From: Syntrophomonadaceae bacterium
Lineage (GTDB): Bacteria; Bacillota; Syntrophomonadia; Syntrophomonadales; Syntrophomonadaceae
Assembly (NCBI GenBank): GCA_028698695.1
Contig: JAQVWB010000073.1
Coordinates: 1 to 9,035 of the forward strand
Length of the DNA: 9,035 nucleotides
Reading direction: 5' to 3'
Made by a program: the position numbers and the translations under genes. This document shows, piece by piece, positions 5,572 through 9,035 of the stretch. The first letter of the stretch is position 1. Each line of letters opens with the position of its first letter. The notes under the pieces were generated by a model. It was not told the DNA's origin. It ran no database searches and saw only the letters and a list, made by a program, of their open reading frames with translations.

Positions 5572-6008
5572 TATTTTCCCGTATGCCCAAAGCCCCCTTC
5601 ACCTCTATCAGTATTATCCAGGTCCTGCACCTCTACCAATTGAGCTGTTTCTACCTGGCTGAAAACCATCTGGGCAATACGTTCACCTTTTTTTAATATA
5701 TACTCTTTGTCCCCCAGATTTATAACTATTACCTTTATTTCACCCCGATAATCAGCATCAATGGTTCCAGGAGCATTAAGAAGGGTTATACCATGATTAA
5801 TAGCCAGACCGCTGCGCGGTCTGATCTGCGCTTCATAGCCCTGTGGCAAACTGATGGCAATCCCGGTAGGGATTAGCATCCTTTGGCCCGGTTTTAGGAT
5901 TGTTTCCTCATTTACAGCCGCATATAAATCAACACCAGCTGCCCCGGAAGTCATGTATTGGGGCAAAGGTAAATCATTTGAATGAATACGTTTTAATAAT
6001 ACTTTCAT
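5571..6008 (-). CDS. dut: Deoxyuridine 5'-triphosphate nucleotidohydrolase (dUTPase)
   Basis: Hydrolyses dUTP to dUMP and pyrophosphate, keeping uracil out of DNA and feeding dTMP synthesis. At 145 residues it has the usual size of homotrimeric dUTPases, and all five motifs are present in order: AAGVDLYA (23-30), RPRSGLA (63-69), NAPGTIDADYRGEIKV (78-93, probable catalytic D84), RIAQMVF (110-116) and RGEGGFGHTG (135-144), the last being the mobile C-terminal arm. It lies 23 nt after mlpA and 10 nt before ymxH. Its ribosome binding site is a loose AGGGATAAG. An in-frame 19-bp hairpin lies at 5805-5823. Nothing suggests a phage origin. Confidence 0.97.
   Translation of the reverse strand: MKVLLKRIHSNDLPLPQYMTSGAAGVDLYAAVNEETILKPGQRMLIPTGIAISLPQGYEAQIRPRSGLAINHGITLLNAPGTIDADYRGEIKVIVINLGDKEYILKKGERIAQMVFSQVETAQLVEVQDLDNTDRGEGGFGHTGK
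5805..5823. repeat. GC-rich hairpin inside dut
   Basis: Perfect 8-bp arms CAGACCGC and GCGGTCTG with loop TGC, within the codons for the conserved RPRSG motif. Probably a by-product of Arg codons, but it is a stable mRNA stem. Confidence 0.4.
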
Positions 6009-6031
6009 CGCTTATCCCTATCCCCCATTAT

Positions 6032-7300
6032 TTAAGTCCAATGTTTTGTATATTCGTTCTCTGCTAATGACAATGCTTCTTTGGTTCCTATAGCAGCCAT
6101 AGAGAATTTTTCCCGGACTAATATTTTAGCCGCCAATTGATTAACTTCATCATATTTTACCTTCATTACATTTTCCATTACTTCTTCGATAGGAATTACC
6201 CGACCATACATTAATATGGATTTACCCAGACGGCTCATACGATTCATAACGCTTTCCATACCCATATACATACTTGATTTTACCATTTGTTGGGTGCGCT
6301 GTACTTCAATGTCGGTAACCCCTTCCTGACCAAACTTCATTATTTGTTCATATAGTGCTTCCTGACAGCGTTCAATTTTTCCTGGGCCTGTACCTATATA
6401 GATTGAACAGGCACCCGTATCAGAATAGGCTGAAGAACTCGAATATATTGAATAGGCTAGTCCCAGTTCTTCGCGCAACGATTGAAACAAACGCGAACTG
6501 AGTCCCCCACCCAAAATACTGTTCATAATGTTTAGAGCGTAACGCCCGGGGTCATGATAGTTTAGACCTGGCACTCCCCAGCAAATCTGTACCTGTTCAG
6601 TGTCTTTTTCCACCAGACTGGTAAATCGGTTATACTGCTGAGGAGGTAATGAAGGTAATGCTACCTGTTGACCGGAGACTTTGTTCAGTATATCTTCGAT
6701 CTTATCTCTCATTTTTTCAGTTTCAACATTACCGGCTATAGCAATTACCATGTTGGAAGGAGTATAACACTTATGGTAAAAATCCAATATATTATCCCTG
6801 CTAAAATTTGTAACGGAATCCAAAGTACCGAGAATTGGCAAACCCATAGTATGACCTGCCCACATTTTTTGAGCAAAAACATCATGGATCAAGTCGTCGG
6901 GATTATCTTCATACATATTGATTTCTTCGATGACAACCTCTTTTTCCGTCGAGAATTCTTTTGCTTCGAAGACTGAATTGAACAACATGTCAAATATTAT
7001 TTCCGTTGCAGTGTATATATTTTCATCCAGGGTACGCGCATATACGCAGGTATATTCTTTTGATGTATAGGCATTAAGCTGCCCGCCAATGCTTTCAAAG
7101 CTTTCCGCTATTTCCCTGGCATTACGTTGTTCGGTACCCTTAAACAACATATGTTCAATAAAATGGCTTCCCCCCGCTATTTCAGGGGTTTCATGCCTGG
7201 AACCTACTTTTATAAAGACTCCTATGGCAGCTGATTTTACATAAGGTATTTCTTCTATAACCAATTGTGCCTGTGATCCCAGCTTCCAGCTATTTATCAT
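6032..7300 (-). CDS. mlpA: M16 family zinc metallopeptidase, MlpA/YmxG type
   Basis: A 422-residue inverzincin of the processing-peptidase-like M16B group. The zinc motif HFIEH (46-50; ligands H46 and H50, catalytic E49) is followed 75-76 residues later by EE in VVIEEINMYEDNPDD (122-136), which supplies the third ligand. NAYTSKEYTCVYA (76-88) matches the conserved substrate-strand region. The C-terminal half has GGGLSSRLFQSLREELGLAY (264-283), where the Arg/Tyr pair of the family sits. All active residues are intact. No signal peptide is present, so the protein is cytoplasmic. The gene follows dacF by 40 nt, with ribosome binding site GGAGGT 5 nt before the ATG. In B. subtilis mlpA also lies between ylxY and ymxH. 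Substrates are not known from sequence. Confidence 0.94.
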   Translation of the reverse strand: MINSWKLGSQAQLVIEEIPYVKSAAIGVFIKVGSRHETPEIAGGSHFIEHMLFKGTEQRNAREIAESFESIGGQLNAYTSKEYTCVYARTLDENIYTATEIIFDMLFNSVFEAKEFSTEKEVVIEEINMYEDNPDDLIHDVFAQKMWAGHTMGLPILGTLDSVTNFSRDNILDFYHKCYTPSNMVIAIAGNVETEKMRDKIEDILNKVSGQQVALPSLPPQQYNRFTSLVEKDTEQVQICWGVPGLNYHDPGRYALNIMNSILGGGLSSRLFQSLREELGLAYSIYSSSSAYSDTGACSIYIGTGPGKIERCQEALYEQIMKFGQEGVTDIEVQRTQQMVKSSMYMGMESVMNRMSRLGKSILMYGRVIPIEEVMENVMKVKYDEVNQLAAKILVREKFSMAAIGTKEALSLAENEYTKHWT

Positions 7301-7340
7301 AAACTACCTCCATATATGCTTTTGATTTCCGACAAATCAA

Positions 7341-8468
7341 TTATACCGTATTTAATAACCAGTTCCTAATTACTGCCCCCCATCTCTCTAACCATCCGTA
7401 ATGTGAATATACAGTTTTATCACTTATTAAGGCAACTGTATCAATTATCTGACCGTCTGACCAGACGGTCAGACTGCCCAGTTTTTGTCCGGCTTTGACC
7501 GGCAAACTTGGATTATAGTCAACTATGACTTGTTTTTCAATGTTTAGTTTACCCTCCCCCTGCCATATGTGTACATCTTTACCGGCGTATAATTGCAGTT
7601 TATATCCGGGTATTTCGCCAAGAGATATTTCTTTTATCACCTGCGTTGAATCAACAATTTTAATCAGTCGGGTTTTATTGAATCCATGTTCCAGCAATCG
7701 TCGGCAGTCTCCCTGACGATCTCCTGATTTCAAGCTTACTGCTATTAGTTGTCTGCCCTGACGGGTAGCAGAAGCAACCAGGCATTTACCGGCTGCGTTA
7801 GTAGTACCGGTCTTTATACCATCAGCACCGGGGAAACTTACTAATAGCCCGTTAGTATTTGTTAATGTAATGGGTTTTCGATAACCGGGGTGTTTAAATT
7901 CAACGCTCTTGGATGCAACCAGCTCCCGTAGATAATCATACTGCAGGCAATATCTGCCTATCTGCGCTAAATCAAAAGCGGTGCTGTAATGGTTTTTGGA
8001 CGGCAACCCGGAGGCGTTTTCAAAATAGGTATTGCCTGAGGCAATCAGACATGCTTTTTTGGACATTAGATAGGAAAAGAACAGTTCGTCTCCGGCTACA
8101 TGCTCAGCCAGAACTACAGCGGCATCATTGGAGCTGCGAACCAGAGTGGCCTTTAATAGCTCCCCTACTGTAACTTGCTGACCGGTTCGCAGTCCGATAG
8201 TATACTCAGGAGTACGATCTGCATGAGGGCTGACTGTTGCCGTTTCCTGTAAATCACAATACTCAGTTGCCAGAATAGCGGTGAGCATTTTGGTTGTGCT
8301 GGCAACTGGTCTTTGTTCATGAGGCTGGTGCGATAATATGATTTGCCCGCTTTGGGCATCAACCAAACAATAATACTTCGAACTTATATATGGAACAGCG
8401 CTTATTGACTGTACCGGAACAAGGATTAAAAAAATAACCAGCAGCAGGAATTTAGCGGTTCTTGACAT
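7341..8468 (-). CDS. dacF: D-alanyl-D-alanine carboxypeptidase (DacF-like, peptidase S11)
   Basis: Trims the terminal D-Ala from peptidoglycan stem peptides outside the membrane, limiting cross-links; DacF-type enzymes act on the spore cortex. It is 375 residues. A signal peptide (1-24, FLLLVIFLILVPVQSISA) is followed by the catalytic S57-T-T-K60 (S57 nucleophile), S112-S-N114 and K219-T-G221. The C-terminal beta-rich domain (about 270-350) ends in an amphipathic Trp-rich helix (YGWLERWGAVIRNWLL, 357-372) that should anchor it to the membrane as in PBP5-type enzymes. The start overlaps the end of ylxY by 17 nt, with GAGG 9 nt upstream, so translation is probably coupled. The symbol is by similarity; DacB is an alternative. 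A 26-bp palindrome lies at 7448-7473. Confidence 0.93.
   Translation of the reverse strand: MSRTAKFLLLVIFLILVPVQSISAVPYISSKYYCLVDAQSGQIILSHQPHEQRPVASTTKMLTAILATEYCDLQETATVSPHADRTPEYTIGLRTGQQVTVGELLKATLVRSSNDAAVVLAEHVAGDELFFSYLMSKKACLIASGNTYFENASGLPSKNHYSTAFDLAQIGRYCLQYDYLRELVASKSVEFKHPGYRKPITLTNTNGLLVSFPGADGIKTGTTNAAGKCLVASATRQGRQLIAVSLKSGDRQGDCRRLLEHGFNKTRLIKIVDSTQVIKEISLGEIPGYKLQLYAGKDVHIWQGEGKLNIEKQVIVDYNPSLPVKAGQKLGSLTVWSDGQIIDTVALISDKTVYSHYGWLERWGAVIRNWLLNTV
7448..7473. repeat. 26-bp near-perfect palindrome inside dacF
   Basis: Arms TCTGACCGTCTG (7448-7459) and CAGACGGTCAGA (7462-7473) are perfectly complementary over 12 bp, with only AC between. A shorter nested palindrome (TGACC-GTCT-GGTCA on the minus strand) sits in one half of the site. 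It lies in codons for LTVWSDG of the C-terminal domain and is GC-rich in an AT-rich setting. Confidence 0.7.
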
Positions 8469-9035
8469 CTGGTTGAGCCTCGTTCTTTGGATTTGTTATT
8501 ATCTGTTCAATAGCTACCATTTTGTAGCCTTCTTCTCTCAACCCGCCCAGCATTTCAGGTAAGGCTTTTACGGTTGGTGCAGTGGGATGCATTAATATGA
8601 TAGCATCATTGTGTACCTGATTTAGCACCCGTTTTACGATTACATCAGAACTGGGACGCTGCCAATCGATGGTATCAACACTCCACATAGTTAGCGTATA
8701 GCCTAATTCTGAAGCTACACTGACCACCTGCCGATTCTGTTCTCCGTAGGGAGGTGCAAAATATGCCGGGTTTTTACCGGTAGTTTTATTTATTATTGAT
8801 TCAGCTTTTTTAATCTGTTCGGCCACATCCTGGCGAGCCAGATTATTAAAATGCAAATGACTGTAACCATGGTTTTGCACACTATGACCTGCCTGGGCCA
8901 TTTGTTTTAATAATTCACTGTTTTTCTCGGCCCATTTACCGGTTACATAAAATGTAACTACCGCATCATTCTTTTTAAATTCTTCCAACATCCGGGGTAT
9001 ATATTCTTCTCCCCAATCAACATTCACAGTTATGG
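8452..9035 (-). CDS. ylxY: YlxY-type polysaccharide deacetylase family protein, partial (5' end outside window)
   Basis: A CE4 (NodB) fold protein; canonical members remove N-acetyl groups from peptidoglycan or chitin. The frame is open to the right edge, so the N terminus is missing; a GTG at 9027 is internal, because the conserved ITVNVDWGEEY strand straddles it. Counting from that GTG, HGYSH (53-57) keeps the metal-binding His pair, and MWSVDTIDWQRP (114-125) and ILMHP (144-148) match motifs 4 and 5. Two catalytic positions look changed: motif 1 reads TVNVDWG where PdaB-like enzymes read TFDxSWG (Asp to Asn), and motif 3 reads FAPPYG, not FRPPYG. This fits the YlxY sporulation subfamily and points to weak or no deacetylase activity. 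It overlaps dacF by 17 nt. Confidence 0.9.
   Translation of the reverse strand, partial: ITVNVDWGEEYIPRMLEEFKKNDAVVTFYVTGKWAEKNSELLKQMAQAGHSVQNHGYSHLHFNNLARQDVAEQIKKAESIINKTTGKNPAYFAPPYGEQNRQVVSVASELGYTLTMWSVDTIDWQRPSSDVIVKRVLNQVHNDAIILMHPTAPTVKALPEMLGGLREEGYKMVAIEQIITNPKNEAQPDVKNR

Noticed and set aside
5561..5602. Longer ymxH start at 5602 giving 103 residues
   Set aside because: It adds 14 residues not seen in the family, overlaps dut and lacks a ribosome binding site; the ATG at 5560 has one.
9025..9027. GTG as the start of the ylxY-type gene
   Set aside because: The conserved first strand of the fold (ITVNVDWG) begins upstream of it and the frame stays open to the edge, so the true start lies outside the window.

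Overview
The window looks like chromosomal DNA from an AT-rich, spore-forming Firmicute, most likely class Clostridia and perhaps near Syntrophomonadaceae (the family-level guess is weak). The support is a spore DNA-binding protein of the SspF type, a YlxY-type polysaccharide deacetylase, a DacF-like carboxypeptidase, an MlpA/YmxG peptidase and a YlmC/YmxH PRC-barrel protein. Ribosome binding sites are mostly strong AAGGAGG. No mobile element, CRISPR array, rRNA or tRNA is seen, and no gene-free stretch exceeds 300 bases.

Layout, left to right. All genes except sspF are on the minus strand. Bases 1-703 hold the N-terminal part of a peptidoglycan glycosyltransferase (GT51) that runs off the left edge. 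A terminator (797-835) separates it from a DUF47/PhoU-like gene (871-1500), which has its own promoter and an unusual G8 ribosome binding site. A radical SAM gene follows (1603-2481), divergent from sspF (2627-2812, plus strand), which ends in its own hairpin terminator. A guaB-mgtC-like pair (4777 down to 2883) converges on sspF. Next is a 77-residue helix-turn-helix-like protein of unknown role (4962-5195), just beyond a very strong 18-bp terminator (5244-5285). That terminator closes a tightly packed cluster read from the right edge: ylxY (partial) - dacF - mlpA/ymxG - dut - ymxH.

The cluster resembles the Bacillus subtilis order pnpA-ylxY-mlpA-ymxH-dpaA-dpaB, with dacF and dut inserted and with a terminator where the dipicolinate synthase genes would follow. 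Cell wall and spore functions dominate: a glycosyltransferase, a D,D-carboxypeptidase, a deacetylase-like protein, a spore DNA protector and two sporulation-associated proteins. Nucleotide metabolism (guaB, dut) is interleaved.

The window is mostly ordinary core genome. The points most worth a second look are the apparent loss of catalytic residues in the YlxY-type deacetylase, a possible lipobox on the glycosyltransferase, a 26-bp palindrome inside dacF, a duplicated start region forming a 9-codon upstream frame before the 77-residue gene, and several intergenic palindromes. I see no clear evidence of a wholly new system.
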